Assembly: GCA_963843535.1 (NCBI GenBank)
Contig: CAWJKU010000004.1
Location: 1,054,001 to 1,118,000, forward strand
DNA: 64,000 nt
Direction: 5' to 3'
From: CAVUNY01 sp963843535
Lineage (GTDB): Bacteria; Chloroflexota; Anaerolineae; Anaerolineales; Anaerolineaceae
Shown: piece by piece, positions 49,669 through 59,197 of the stretch
Layout of the letters: the number at the start of each line of letters is the position of its first letter
How positions within the stretch are numbered: position 1 is the stretch's first letter
The notes under the pieces: model-generated
Told to the model about the DNA's origin: nothing
Databases searched by the model: none
What the model saw: the letters and a program-made list of their open reading frames with translations, nothing else
Translations under genes and position numbers: made by a program

Positions 49669-51211
49669 CTACGGCAAAGAATTAAGGAAGAACTCTCCAG
49701 GGTGTTGGGGGTAATAATGGAAAACCTGGCGGGCCGGAAACTGGACGGTTAATAGTTCATCGTTTGCTGGGCCCATACTCATCGCGAAGATATAAGGTGA
49801 ATTCAGCAAGGGGGTTTCGAGCTCCAACAAGGCGGCATACTGGCGCCAGTCGTCATCGGCATGGACGATGACCAGCGCGGGCGTCCGGGCGGCAGCAGCT
49901 GGCCCCTGGAAAGGGGTCAGCAGAGTGCGGTCGATGCCGTAAAGATGAGTCAGGCTTCCAAAACGGATGGGATTATAAAAGAATAAATTGGTGGCGATCA
50001 AGGCTCCTACGATGAGCGTGAAGGTAAAACAGGCTAACGAAGGAATGCGCAGCGTGTGGAGTTGAATGTTGCCAATTTTTGCAGGTGATAAGGTTTTCCA
50101 TCTGACCGGTATTCGTTGGTAGATCCAGGCGATCCCTGCTGCAGTAAGCAAGGTCAAACTATACAGGCCTTCGTAATAATACCGGGGGCCTAACAGCCAG
50201 GCGCCGACCCAGTAAAAGAGATAAACAAAAATCAGAGATGGAAACACTGCGCTAACAAGCCTGGCAGGAGGATTGGACTTAACGGCTGCGATCCCGAATG
50301 GAAGGAACAGCCAGGAGATAAAAGGCCATCCCATTAAGTCGTGCGCACCAATCGATAATGAAAACAGGGTATCGTGGAGTGCGGTCAAAAGGTTATGCCC
50401 GCCGGGCAGCACCCCAATGCCCGGCCCAAATCCGACCTTATCGAACGGCCACCATAGGGTATATGGATTTACCCACGGGCTGCCGGTCAGCACCGCCTGC
50501 CAGACTAAGGTGCAAACTGCTGATACCACCTGCCAACAAGGCGATGCCCACAATCTGCTTTCGCACCAGGGGTGTGCCTTTCCATATCAGCCGCAATGCA
50601 TGCAGGGCAAATGGCAGCGCCACCCCGACCGCCGTCCAGGGACGGGTCAGAGCGAGGGCGCCGATGGATGACCCGGCAACAGCCACAGTAAGCCATTTTG
50701 GGACTGAGGTTGGAAAAAAGAACAAATCTAACCAGGCCAGGGCCAGGGCGCAGCTTAGAAATAAACTCCAGGCGTGCGCGAGATAATCTGCCGAGTTGAT
50801 CAAAAAGAAAGGGGACGACGCGGTTAGAAACGCCGCCAGCAAACCGGTGCGCTCTCCCAACAGCTTTTTACCAAGGCGGTAAATCAGCCATACAGTCCAG
50901 GCAGCGATCAGGGGATTGACCCATTCTCTCGCGCCCAAACGAATGCCGAAAGAAAGCAACACCGGGAATCCCAACGGGTATTTACCAAATCGCCAACCCT
51001 GGTGATCGATCACAAACGGCACCAGAAAAGATAGCGGTGATGGCGGGCTGGGGATCAGCAGGTTCCCATCGGCAATGGCCCGCGCTTGCCAGATATAGGT
51101 CATCTCATCTTCGAGATGGGGTAGATTGTCAAAGACCCTTGCTGCAACCTGAACGTTGGCGACCAGCGAGAAGATGCATATCAGCAGGGCGAAACGGTCA
51201 AAACGACTCAT
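49669..51211 (-). pseudogene. GT39-like membrane glycosyltransferase, frameshifted
   Basis: Two overlapping frames together make one protein of about 495 aa. The N-terminal frame (51211 to 50438) has the GT-C acidic motif HLEDEMTYIWQARAIADG and about eight helices. The C-terminal frame (50553 to 49669) continues the same protein with more helices and a soluble tail. They join if one nucleotide is skipped between about 50510 and 50545: KQIVGIALLAGGIS continues as AVCTLVWQAVLTGS. Intact, it would transfer sugars from a polyprenyl-phosphate donor. Either a real inactivating frameshift or a sequence error. Confidence 0.7.
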
Positions 51212-51221
51212 ACCCTCTGGA

Positions 51222-52581
51222 CTACGGATGTTTCAACCTGGATTCAGATATAAATGGGCGGGCGACCAGGTCGTGGGCCAGGGCACCGGTGATTTGCACC
51301 GGAACAATCTTGCCCACCGGCGACTTACCTTCGATCAGCACCATGCCATCAATTTCCGGGGCATCCCGGTAAGATCGGCCGATGGAAACTTGCTTATCGA
51401 TTCCTTCCACGAGCACATCCAGGGTTTTTCCGACATAACTCTGATTGCGCGACAAAGAAATCTCCTGCTGGAGCAGCATTAACCGTTCCAGGCGCTCGTC
51501 TTTGACTTCTTGAGGGATAGGATCACCGAGAGGTTCGCTCGGGGTGCCCGCTTCGAAGGAAAAAGTGAACGCTCCGACATGATCGAAGCGGATTTCTTTA
51601 ATGAACTCAAGCAGGGTCTCAAATTCTGACCTCGGTCTCGCCCGGGTAGCCCACAATAAAAGTTGTGCGCAGCGCCAGGTCGGGGATCGCTTGCCTCATC
51701 TTGCCGAGTGTCCGGTGAACCCATTCCATATTCGCGGGGCGGCGCATTCGCTTAAGCGCATCGGGATGGGCATGCTGTAAAGGCATATCGAGATAAGGCA
51801 ACACCTGCGCATTGGCTGCCATAACCTCGATCAGGCGGTCGGTCACATATCCGGGATAGGCATATAAGATGCGAATCCAGGGCAGTTCGGGGACTGTCTC
51901 CACCATTTTTTCAAGAAGCTGGGCCAGGCCGTCTTTGATCCCCAGGTCGTGCCCATAATCCGTGGTATCCTGGGCGATTAAATTCAGCTCCAGTACGCCT
52001 CGCTCCACCAGGCTGCGTGTTTCCGCCAGAATTGCCTCCGGAGGACGGGAGACTGCGGTGCCTTTGATCAGCGGGATCGCGCAAAAAGCGCAGGGCCGGC
52101 GGCAGCCGTCCGCGATCTTGAGATAACTGCTGGCGCCTTGGACGGCTACCCTTGGCGCTCCATGTTCATCATTGCCCACGGTGGCAACTTCAGGAAGATG
52201 GTAAAGGGTGATGGGGTGGGGGCGGTCGTTGCGTAATTCATGAACGACATCCACGATATCCATCCAGCGGCGAGTCCCCATGATGCCGTCGATACCGCGC
52301 ACGCGTTCCACTACCTGCTGGCGGTAACGTTCAGTCAGGCACCCGGCGGCAATCAAAAGCTGTCCCTTGTGTTTATTGCGCGCCAGGTCATTCAAGACCT
52401 CGTACGATTCCTCGCGCGCGGGTCCAATAAAACCGCAGGTATTAACGATCAAAACCCCGGCCTGCGAGGCTTTTTCGACAGGTGAGTAACCATCTTTGAC
52501 CAATAAATCCGCCATGGATTCAGAGTCGACGGTGTTTTTAGCGCAGCCAAGTGATACGAAATAAAACGTCTTTTTATTCAT
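51222..52581 (-). pseudogene. rimO: RimO-like ribosomal S12 methylthiotransferase, frameshifted
   Basis: N-terminal part (52581 to about 51630): UPF0004 cysteines in SLGCAKNTVDSE, NTCGFI and AAGCLTERY, then the radical SAM cluster CRRPCAFC. The frame then breaks at GYPGETE; the correct continuation SEFETLLEFIKEIRFDHVG is in the next frame (51222-51656), followed by a TRAM domain ending at the C-terminus. Skipping one nucleotide near 51630 restores a protein of about 452 aa, the normal RimO length. RimO methylthiolates an Asp of ribosomal S12. Start ATG 52581 leaves a 13-nt gap after rodZ. Confidence 0.8.
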
Positions 52582-52594
52582 TTGCCACCAATAA

Positions 52595-54022
52595 TTAAGG
52601 GATGAATGGGGTAATTGTTGCTGTTGGCGAGGTCGGTGAAGGACGGCTGGTCGAAGAAGGTTGCGTGGTGCGTGTAGGCGTAGCAGTAAATATGGGGGTA
52701 GGGGTGATCGCCCCATCTTTAGAGAAAATGTAGGCCGTCACCTGGCCGACCAGACCGAGCACGCCGAGATCCTGCTGGTTGAAAAATACCTGAACAGCGG
52801 CTGCGTTGCCCGTGAGCAGCTCGATTTTATCATTACCGCTGAAGGGATATGCATTTCCAGGAACAACCCGACCATCAAACACTACCTTGTTATCCACCGT
52901 TATTTTTAAATAGGCGCGCTGCAGGGCTACGACGTAGACCTGCAAGGGAAAGCCTTCGCTGGAAGGCAAGGTGACGTTCACATCTGGCGTGGTCGCGCCG
53001 CCACCAGGCCGGCTTTGCACCTCGCCCGGGGCCAGCGTGCTCAGATTTGCCAGGGAGGTAGCGGTTCCGGACGAGCGGGGGGTGATGGTGGGATTGCTGA
53101 GCAGCACATCCGCGATCGAAGGCGGGGTGCTGGTGCCCGAACGGTCATTGTTCAGGGCATCGACCTGGGCGGCGGTCCATAACGCGAAACCGAGGATGAT
53201 CATTACCAATAAAACACTGACTAACAGATCCATAGACAGCAGCCGCCGGGGTACTTTCCTGGTCCGCGGGTTCTGAGAAGATGATCCAGATTCATTTTTC
53301 TTCTGGACCTGGTCAGGCGGGAGCCGTTCCTCGCGGCGCGACTGCAGACCCTCGGCAAAGAGCAGCAGCAAGCCTTCAACATCCAGGTTCAGAAAATGAG
53401 CATAATTGCTCAACATTCCGCGCCCCTGGACCGGCGAAGGCAAATCTCCGATCCGCCCTTCCTCTAGCGCGGTCAGATAATGCTGGCGCACATGAATATA
53501 CCGCTCAATTTCCGGGATCGATAAATTAAGAGTGAGCCGCTGCTTCCTCAGCTGGTCGCCAATCTCGATAAAAGCAGAGCGCGCCGCAGAGGGTTTTTCC
53601 GGAAAAATCGGAATTGGTACTTCATCGACCGGTTCCAGGGGCAGCTCGACGGGTTCCGCGGCAGGCTGATCTGCTCCTGCCAGAATCGCGGGCGGCGGAG
53701 CCTCAATCGCTGAACGATCCGCGGCCTCATCTTCAGGTGTACTTTCTGGCGCTGGTTCGCTCTGGGGGGTTTCGGTTGTTTGCTGGGGGAGTTTACCTTC
53801 CCAACTGTCGAGCAAGGCTTTCGCTGGCAGCCCCAGATGTTCGGCATACATGCGCAGGAACCCCCTGGCGTGAACGGGCGATGGCAAAACCTTTCGTTTT
53901 TCTTGTTCCAGGGCTTCGAGATATTCAACGCGAATATGCAGCACGCGGGCGACCTGGTCCAGGGTCAATCCTCGTTCTGTTCGGGCTTTTTGGAGCTGTT
54001 GGCCTACGGTTTCAGGCATCAT
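52595..54022 (-). CDS. rodZ: RodZ-like cytoskeletal membrane protein with two HTH domains
   Basis: 475 aa. Two HTH_25 domains: residues 5-70 (LTLDQVARVLHIRVEYLEAL) and about 155-220 (LSIPEIERYIHVRQHYLTAL), an apparent duplication as RodZ usually has one. A basic segment and a membrane helix (about 265-287) follow, then a DUF4115-type domain (about 350-430: VVALQRAYLKITVDNKVVF) and a Thr/Pro tail. RodZ anchors MreB to the membrane. rimO follows directly. Confidence 0.85.
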   Translation of the reverse strand: MMPETVGQQLQKARTERGLTLDQVARVLHIRVEYLEALEQEKRKVLPSPVHARGFLRMYAEHLGLPAKALLDSWEGKLPQQTTETPQSEPAPESTPEDEAADRSAIEAPPPAILAGADQPAAEPVELPLEPVDEVPIPIFPEKPSAARSAFIEIGDQLRKQRLTLNLSIPEIERYIHVRQHYLTALEEGRIGDLPSPVQGRGMLSNYAHFLNLDVEGLLLLFAEGLQSRREERLPPDQVQKKNESGSSSQNPRTRKVPRRLLSMDLLVSVLLVMIILGFALWTAAQVDALNNDRSGTSTPPSIADVLLSNPTITPRSSGTATSLANLSTLAPGEVQSRPGGGATTPDVNVTLPSSEGFPLQVYVVALQRAYLKITVDNKVVFDGRVVPGNAYPFSGNDKIELLTGNAAAVQVFFNQQDLGVLGLVGQVTAYIFSKDGAITPTPIFTATPTRTTQPSSTSRPSPTSPTATITPFIP

Positions 54023-54044
54023 CGCGGCAGTAGATTAAGAAAGA

Positions 54045-54080
54045 CCGGCCGCCAGCACATGGCTGAACTCGGCCGGTCGG
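54045..54080 (-). terminator. Terminator downstream of rplI
   Basis: GACCGGCCG (54045-54053) and CGGCCGGTC (54072-54080) form a 9-bp GC-rich stem; on the minus strand it is followed by TTTCTTAAT. Confidence 0.7.
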
Positions 54081-54102
54081 TCAGATCGGAAAATAAAGAA
54101 AT

Positions 54103-54597
54103 TTACTCGGCCTTTGTTTCAGCTACCGGCGCTTCAGGCAATTCGGGCTCTTCCCCTTCACGATGAACGGTCACTTTGATCTCAGGAGTGAGGTCCACGG
54201 TCAGGCGGGCATGGATCTTGAATTCACCCAAATTGCGAATTGGTTGGGCTTCAACTTGATGGCGGTCGAGCTGCAGGTTATATTTCTTGTTAATTGCATC
54301 GACCATCATCTGGTTGGTGATGGAGCCGTACAGTTTTCCGGTGTCGCCGGCACGCGTTCCAAAGGAAATCTGTGCGCCTTTGAGCACCTCGGCGATACTC
54401 GACATTTCCGTATTGAGCTCGGCGCGGCGAGCGGTGGCTTTCTTCCGGATGGTCTCCACCTGGCGCAGCGCGCCAGCCGTAGCCAGCACTGCCAGGCCCT
54501 GCGGGAGCAGGAAATTGCGGCCGAATCCATCGGCAACGCGTTTGACGTCACCTGCCCGGCCCAATTTATAAACATCTTTAACTAAAAGAACTTTCAT
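54103..54597 (-). CDS. rplI: Ribosomal protein L9
   Basis: 164 aa. N-terminal RNA-binding domain MKVLLVKDVYKLGRAGDVKR...GFGRNFLLPQGLA, the connecting helix (45-75) and the C-terminal domain (IRNLGEFKIHARLTVDLTPEI). An acidic Pro/Glu tail of about 20 residues is added. Start ATG 54597 is the canonical L9 start; upstream frame extension is not used. Confidence 0.96.
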   Translation of the reverse strand: MKVLLVKDVYKLGRAGDVKRVADGFGRNFLLPQGLAVLATAGALRQVETIRKKATARRAELNTEMSSIAEVLKGAQISFGTRAGDTGKLYGSITNQMMVDAINKKYNLQLDRHQVEAQPIRNLGEFKIHARLTVDLTPEIKVTVHREGEEPELPEAPVAETKAE

Positions 54598-54700
54598 CGT
54601 GGTCAAGCCCTTTCGAGGCAAAATACTCTGAAGCGAAGGGTACAACGCTTCAGGCATCGCGATTGTACCACAGGATCGATGAAAAACCTATCCTGCATAG

Positions 54701-54715
54701 TATAATTTGACGATG
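54701..54715 (+). promoter_or_regulatory. Leaderless promoter of the MFS gene
   Basis: TATAAT (54701-54706) lies 6 nt before ATG 54713, with no room for a ribosome site. Confidence 0.55.
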
Positions 54716-55900
54716 TCCGCGGCGGCATCATCAAGTGAAAATCCTGCAAAATCATGGAAACTGGCAGCGACCGGCCTTTATTCGGCTTCGTTTGCCGCCC
54801 TGGGGTTGACCTTTTCAATCCTTGGCCCCACCCTGCCGGCCCTGGCAGAGCAGACCCATTCCAGCCTGACCGATATCAGCCTGTTGTTTATCGCCCGGTC
54901 CATCGGCTCGCTGGTTGGTTCGGTCGGTGGCGGGCGATTATTTGACCGGTTTGCCGGGCATAAAGTTGTGGCGGCGGTGATGGGGATAATGATCGCGGCT
55001 ACCGCACTTGTTCCGGCGGTCGCGCAGCTGTGGGTATTAACCGCGCTCCTGTTTCTATCCGGTATCGTGCACGGCACCTTGAATGTGGGCGGCAATGCCA
55101 TGCTGGTCTGGGTCCACGGTAAGGATGTGGCTCCGTATATGAATGTGCTCCACTTCTTTTTTGGCCTGGGCACCTTTCTCACGCCCATTCTTGTCGCCCA
55201 GGTGGTGCTGCTCAACGGCAATATGAGCTGGGCTTATTGGCTGGTAGCCCTGACCTTCCTGCCCATCACCATCGCTGCCCTGGTTCTACGCAGCCCGCGG
55301 CCGCAGATTTTACCCAGGCTGGGAGGAAAAGGTGGCGCAGATCGCTGGCTGGTGCTAGGTTTTTTCCTGATTTTTATGGGTTACAGCGGAGCATCGGCAG
55401 CGCATGGAGGCTGGATTTATTCTTATATAACCCAGCTCAATCTGGCAAATGAAGTCACTGCCGCCTATATCAATTCTTTCTTCTGGGGGGCGCTGACCGC
55501 CGGACGGCTGCTCTCCATTCCACTGGCCGTCCGGTTTTCACCAAGGTCGATGTTGAGAATGGATTTGCTGGGATCCCTGGCCTCTGTGCTGTTGATGGTC
55601 TTATTTCCACACGCCTTATGGGCTTTAGCCGTGGGTTCGGCGGGGTTGGGATTCTTCCTGGCGACCATATTTCCAACTAATATGTCGCTCGCCAGCCGGC
55701 ACATCCCGATCACCGGGCGGATCACCGGCGTGCTGTCGATCGGCAGCAGCCTGGGTGGGCTGGTTTTGCCCTGGCTGGTAGGGCAGTGGTTTGAAACGGT
55801 TGCCCCCGAACTGCTGCTGGTGACCAACCTGGTCAATATCGGGCTGACATTGGTGGTTTTTTTCTGGCTCGATCGGCGGCTGAAAAAAATTACCGAGTAA
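54713..55900 (+). CDS. MFS transporter (12 helices)
   Basis: 395 aa. The major-facilitator loop between helices 2 and 3 reads GSVGGGRLFDRFAGHKVV (GxxxDRxGxK type). The protein is close in style to sugar/FucP-like or YbjJ-like permeases: NVGGNAMLVWVHGKDVAPYMN, LHFFFGLGTFLTPILV. Substrate unknown. ATG 54713 is preferred over TTG 54707. It diverges from rplI. Confidence 0.85.
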   Translation: MSAAASSSENPAKSWKLAATGLYSASFAALGLTFSILGPTLPALAEQTHSSLTDISLLFIARSIGSLVGSVGGGRLFDRFAGHKVVAAVMGIMIAATALVPAVAQLWVLTALLFLSGIVHGTLNVGGNAMLVWVHGKDVAPYMNVLHFFFGLGTFLTPILVAQVVLLNGNMSWAYWLVALTFLPITIAALVLRSPRPQILPRLGGKGGADRWLVLGFFLIFMGYSGASAAHGGWIYSYITQLNLANEVTAAYINSFFWGALTAGRLLSIPLAVRFSPRSMLRMDLLGSLASVLLMVLFPHALWALAVGSAGLGFFLATIFPTNMSLASRHIPITGRITGVLSIGSSLGGLVLPWLVGQWFETVAPELLLVTNLVNIGLTLVVFFWLDRRLKKITE

Positions 55901-55965
55901 CTTTTACCCGGTACGCTGCTCGGCCTGGCGTTACTTAAAAAGGTGCCAGAGGCTGTCTCAAAAGT

Positions 55966-56182
55966 CCACCCCCACCCCGACCCGCCCCCTCACACCCCTT
56001 CGGGTGGCCGAAGCGGCTGGGGCGGGAGGAAGAGGAAATGGGGAGTTTTGGCCGCATTTTGCGGCCAAAACTCCCTAAACCTCTGAATTTCTCCCCCCAC
56101 CCCTGCGGGTGCGCTAAAGAGCGTCCCGCCCTCGCGCTGCGCGCTGCCGAAGGGCAGCTGGGAAGGGGGTTGGGGGGATGGG
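55966..56182. repeat. GC-rich inverted repeat element (long copy) with inner hairpin
   Basis: Outer arms CCACCCCCACCCC... (55966-55990) and ...GGGGTTGGGGGGATGGG (56160-56182) are imperfect reverse complements. Inside are the palindromes CACCCCTTCGGGTG (about 55992-56005) and CACCCCTGCGGGTG (about 56098-56111) and a perfect 16-bp stem (56041-56056/56060-56075). The right end resembles that of the element at 38393-38475. No gene lies in the stretch. Confidence 0.6.
56041..56075. terminator. Perfect 16-bp tri-loop hairpin
   Basis: GGGAGTTTTGGCCGCA, loop TTT, and the exact complement. Same build as the hairpins at 413-449 and 20045-20085; it lies between converging genes (MFS and DUF1786). Confidence 0.6.
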
Positions 56183-56233
56183 TCTTAGACAAATCATTCT
56201 TTTTGGACAGTTCCAAAATAACAAAAATAAGAA

Positions 56234-57382
56234 TTAATCGCTGATATCCCACGGCGGGGTACCGGCACCCCCCTTTCCGGATAAAGACGCACGGATAGGA
56301 CCTGCCAGCTCCGGCAGCACATCCGCAGTCGCAGCCAGCAGTCCAAAGCATCCAGTGATCATCATGTCGCCAAAGGGCACCGCGAAATATGGGCGCAGTT
56401 CTGATCCGCGCAGCAGTCCCCGGCGCGGGCCGGTTACCACCAGGTTCGTCCCCTGTTTTTGGACCGGCATCGGGTTGTGATCATACATCAATGCCCCATG
56501 TCCCATATCCTGAAAAACGTCTTCGTGTTTTAAACTGCCGTCCGCCAGTCTGCGCAGGTAAGATTCCAAGGCGGGCCGGTCTAATTCACCGGTATGGTGT
56601 TCAAAGACACCTGCGATACCCTCTGGCCCCATGCGGAAAGCCAGGGTATGAAAATTGCCCACATTCGCGATCATCACCGGTTCACGGTTCGACACCTGCG
56701 GATCGAAAGTTGCCCCCAACACCGCGGCTGGAGCAGTATCCATCACGACCAGCGGCGCGTCCAATTCGGGGGCCGAACGGGCGACAGCCTGCAGCCGGGT
56801 CATGATGGGCGGTATCTGCTCGCTCTGAAATGCGAAAGTACTCAACCGGTTGGCAGCGCGAATACGTTCATCCAGGTAATCAAAACGGAACTGCCTGTCA
56901 GAAATATTGGGCGGGGCGGCACCATGGTCGAAAACAGCCACTGCCACCGCATCCAAACCGGTAAGAGTCACCCCAAAAGCGTCGAAGGCTCGGCGGATGG
57001 TAGAAAAATCAAAATCACGCATCTCGATACGCGCAGTCTGGTCAGGGAGACGGCGGATCTCCTCCTCTCCTACCAGGTGGATCCCCATTTTTTCGACCGC
57101 AGCTAAATCATCGTTCAGGGTTCGGGCAGCATCCGGTGTGGCGTAGATCGGCAAACCGGCACGGGCATGCCCTTCGGCTGCCCAGGCGCTTGGCCCGCCG
57201 CCCATCATGACCCCGCTCAACGCCACAGTCTGCCCAAGGCGGGTAGCCTGCACGATCCTGCGGTGTACGATCATCGTAGGTGAAGGGAGGACCAGCTTGA
57301 ATCCGTTTTCAATGTCAAGGCGGGAATCGTAAAAGTAAATATCCTGAGTTCCTGTGCCAATATCGACAGCAAGTATTTTCAT
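56234..57382 (-). CDS. DUF1786 family protein (ASKHA-like)
   Basis: 382 aa. The N-terminus ILAVDIGTGTQDIYFYD resembles the phosphate 1 loop of the actin/hexokinase superfamily, and GNFHTLAFRMGPEGIAGVFEHHTGEL is the DUF1786 core. These proteins occur in archaea and anaerobic bacteria, often annotated as pyruvate-formate-lyase-activating-enzyme-associated, with no proven reaction. A role in activating or repairing a radical or corrinoid enzyme can only be guessed. It diverges from the methylmalonyl-CoA mutase gene. Confidence 0.7.
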   Translation of the reverse strand: MKILAVDIGTGTQDIYFYDSRLDIENGFKLVLPSPTMIVHRRIVQATRLGQTVALSGVMMGGGPSAWAAEGHARAGLPIYATPDAARTLNDDLAAVEKMGIHLVGEEEIRRLPDQTARIEMRDFDFSTIRRAFDAFGVTLTGLDAVAVAVFDHGAAPPNISDRQFRFDYLDERIRAANRLSTFAFQSEQIPPIMTRLQAVARSAPELDAPLVVMDTAPAAVLGATFDPQVSNREPVMIANVGNFHTLAFRMGPEGIAGVFEHHTGELDRPALESYLRRLADGSLKHEDVFQDMGHGALMYDHNPMPVQKQGTNLVVTGPRRGLLRGSELRPYFAVPFGDMMITGCFGLLAATADVLPELAGPIRASLSGKGGAGTPPWDISD

Positions 57383-57545
57383 GGGGGTGCCTGCTTATGA
57401 TTAATACCGCCAAAGGACGATGTTTTCGACCATAAAAGGATGAAGTAAGGAAATTTGTCCGAAGTTTACCATAAAGATGTTCACTCCCAGGGGTCTGGCC
57501 CCTGGTGTATACTCAGGTTACGTCAAGAAACGGTTGAGGGAATGC

Positions 57546-59195
57546 ATGGGTATTGAAGAAGAATTCCAACGATGGGAAGATAACACTCTGGGTCCGGTGG
57601 TTCGGAAATTTCCAGAGCGAAAGGCGGAATTTTCAACGGCATCGGGCAACCCTATGCCGCGGCTTGCCGTGCCTCGCGATCGCGATTATCTGGAAGATCT
57701 TGGATTTCCTGGTGAATATCCTTTTACCCGGGGTATCCAACCTACGATGTACCGGGGTCGGTTTTGGACGATGCGCCAGTATGCCGGGTTTGCGTCCGCC
57801 GAAGAATCTAACCAGCGCTATCGTTACCTGCTGAAGCAAGGACAAACCGGGCTTTCTGTTGCTTTTGATCTGCCCACGCAAATTGGATACGATTCAGATG
57901 ACCCAATGGCGAGCGGCGAAGTGGGTAAGGTGGGGGTGGCAATTTCCTCATTGGCGGACATGGAGACCCTTTTCCACGATATCCCCCTGGACCAGGTTTC
58001 GACAAGCATGACGATCAACGCCCCCGCCTCGATTTTGCTGGCGATGTATATCGCGGTGGCGAAGAAGCAGAATGTGCCTTCACGCCGGCTGCGGGGTACG
58101 ATCCAGAACGATGTGTTGAAGGAATATGTCGCCCGCGGTACGTATATTTTCCCGCCGTCACCTTCCATGCGCTTGATCACGGACGTATTTCATTTCTGCA
58201 AGCAGCAGGTGCCGAGCTGGAACACGATCAGTATTTCAGGTTACCATATCCGTGAAGCCGGCTCCACCGCGGTGCAAGAGATCGCATTTACGCTGGCGGA
58301 TGCGATCGCCTACGTGCAGGCGGCTATCGACAGCGGGTTGATCGTGGATGAATTTGCCCCCCAGCTATCATTCTTTTTTAACGCCCATAACAATTTTCTC
58401 GAAGAGGTCGCGAAATATCGGGCTGCGCGGCGCCTATGGGCCCAGATCATGCGCGGTCGATTTAAAGCCAAAGATCCCAAATCGTGGATGCTGCGTTTTC
58501 ACACCCAGACTGCCGGTTCCACCCTGACCGCTCAGCAGCCGGAAAACAATGCGGTGCGTGTAGCCTTGCAGGCATTGGCGGCTGTCATGGGCGGAACGCA
58601 GTCACTGCATACCAACAGCATGGATGAAGCCCTCTGGCTGCCGACGGAAAAATCGGTGCGCCTCGCGCTGCGCACGCAGCAGGTCATCGCCTATGAATCG
58701 GGGGTGGCGGATACGATTGATCCGCTGGCGGGATCTTATCTGGTCGAAGAATTAACCGACCAGATCGCTGACCAGGCGATGGCCTATATTCGAAAAATTG
58801 ATGCCCTGGGTGGGGCGCTGGCTGCAATCGAGAATGGTTATATGCAGCAAGAGATCCAGGAAGCAGCTTACCGCTATCAACGGGCTGTGGAGAAAAAGGA
58901 ACATGTGGTGGTCGGGGTCAACGCGTTTGAAGTGAAAGAGGTCATTGACCTGGAAAGCCTAAAAGTGGACCCGGCTATCGAAGCTGGCCAAAAAGCCAGG
59001 CTGGTTGAAATGCGCGCTCACCGCGATCCGGTGAAAGTCAGCGAATTGAAAACCAGGTTGGACGCTGCCTCGCGCTGCGGTGAAAATCTGATGCCCTTAT
59101 TTATTGAATCCGTCGAGAATTCGCTTACCCTGGGTGAAATATGCGGCGTTCTGCGCCAGACCTGGGGAGAATACCAACCTCCAGCCTGGATTTGA
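57546..59195 (+). CDS. Methylmalonyl-CoA mutase, catalytic (large) subunit
   Basis: 549 aa TIM-barrel domain without the cobalamin-binding domain, so the B12 subunit must be a separate gene. PFTRGIQPTMYRGRFWTMRQYAGF (split substrate tunnel, active-site Tyr), SVAFDLPTQIGYDSDDPMA, GGTQSLHTNSMDEALWLPTE are the family signatures. It isomerises methylmalonyl-CoA and succinyl-CoA. The start ATG 57546 has GAGGG upstream; a TATACT at 57507-57512 may be its -10. No mutase partner, epimerase or MeaB gene is in the window. Confidence 0.93.
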   Translation: MGIEEEFQRWEDNTLGPVVRKFPERKAEFSTASGNPMPRLAVPRDRDYLEDLGFPGEYPFTRGIQPTMYRGRFWTMRQYAGFASAEESNQRYRYLLKQGQTGLSVAFDLPTQIGYDSDDPMASGEVGKVGVAISSLADMETLFHDIPLDQVSTSMTINAPASILLAMYIAVAKKQNVPSRRLRGTIQNDVLKEYVARGTYIFPPSPSMRLITDVFHFCKQQVPSWNTISISGYHIREAGSTAVQEIAFTLADAIAYVQAAIDSGLIVDEFAPQLSFFFNAHNNFLEEVAKYRAARRLWAQIMRGRFKAKDPKSWMLRFHTQTAGSTLTAQQPENNAVRVALQALAAVMGGTQSLHTNSMDEALWLPTEKSVRLALRTQQVIAYESGVADTIDPLAGSYLVEELTDQIADQAMAYIRKIDALGGALAAIENGYMQQEIQEAAYRYQRAVEKKEHVVVGVNAFEVKEVIDLESLKVDPAIEAGQKARLVEMRAHRDPVKVSELKTRLDAASRCGENLMPLFIESVENSLTLGEICGVLRQTWGEYQPPAWI

Positions 59196-59197
59196 AA

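Noticed and set aside
51620..51660. Programmed frameshift in rimO
   Set aside because: No slippery heptamer or downstream stimulatory structure seen, and the family does not use one; decay or sequence error is more likely.
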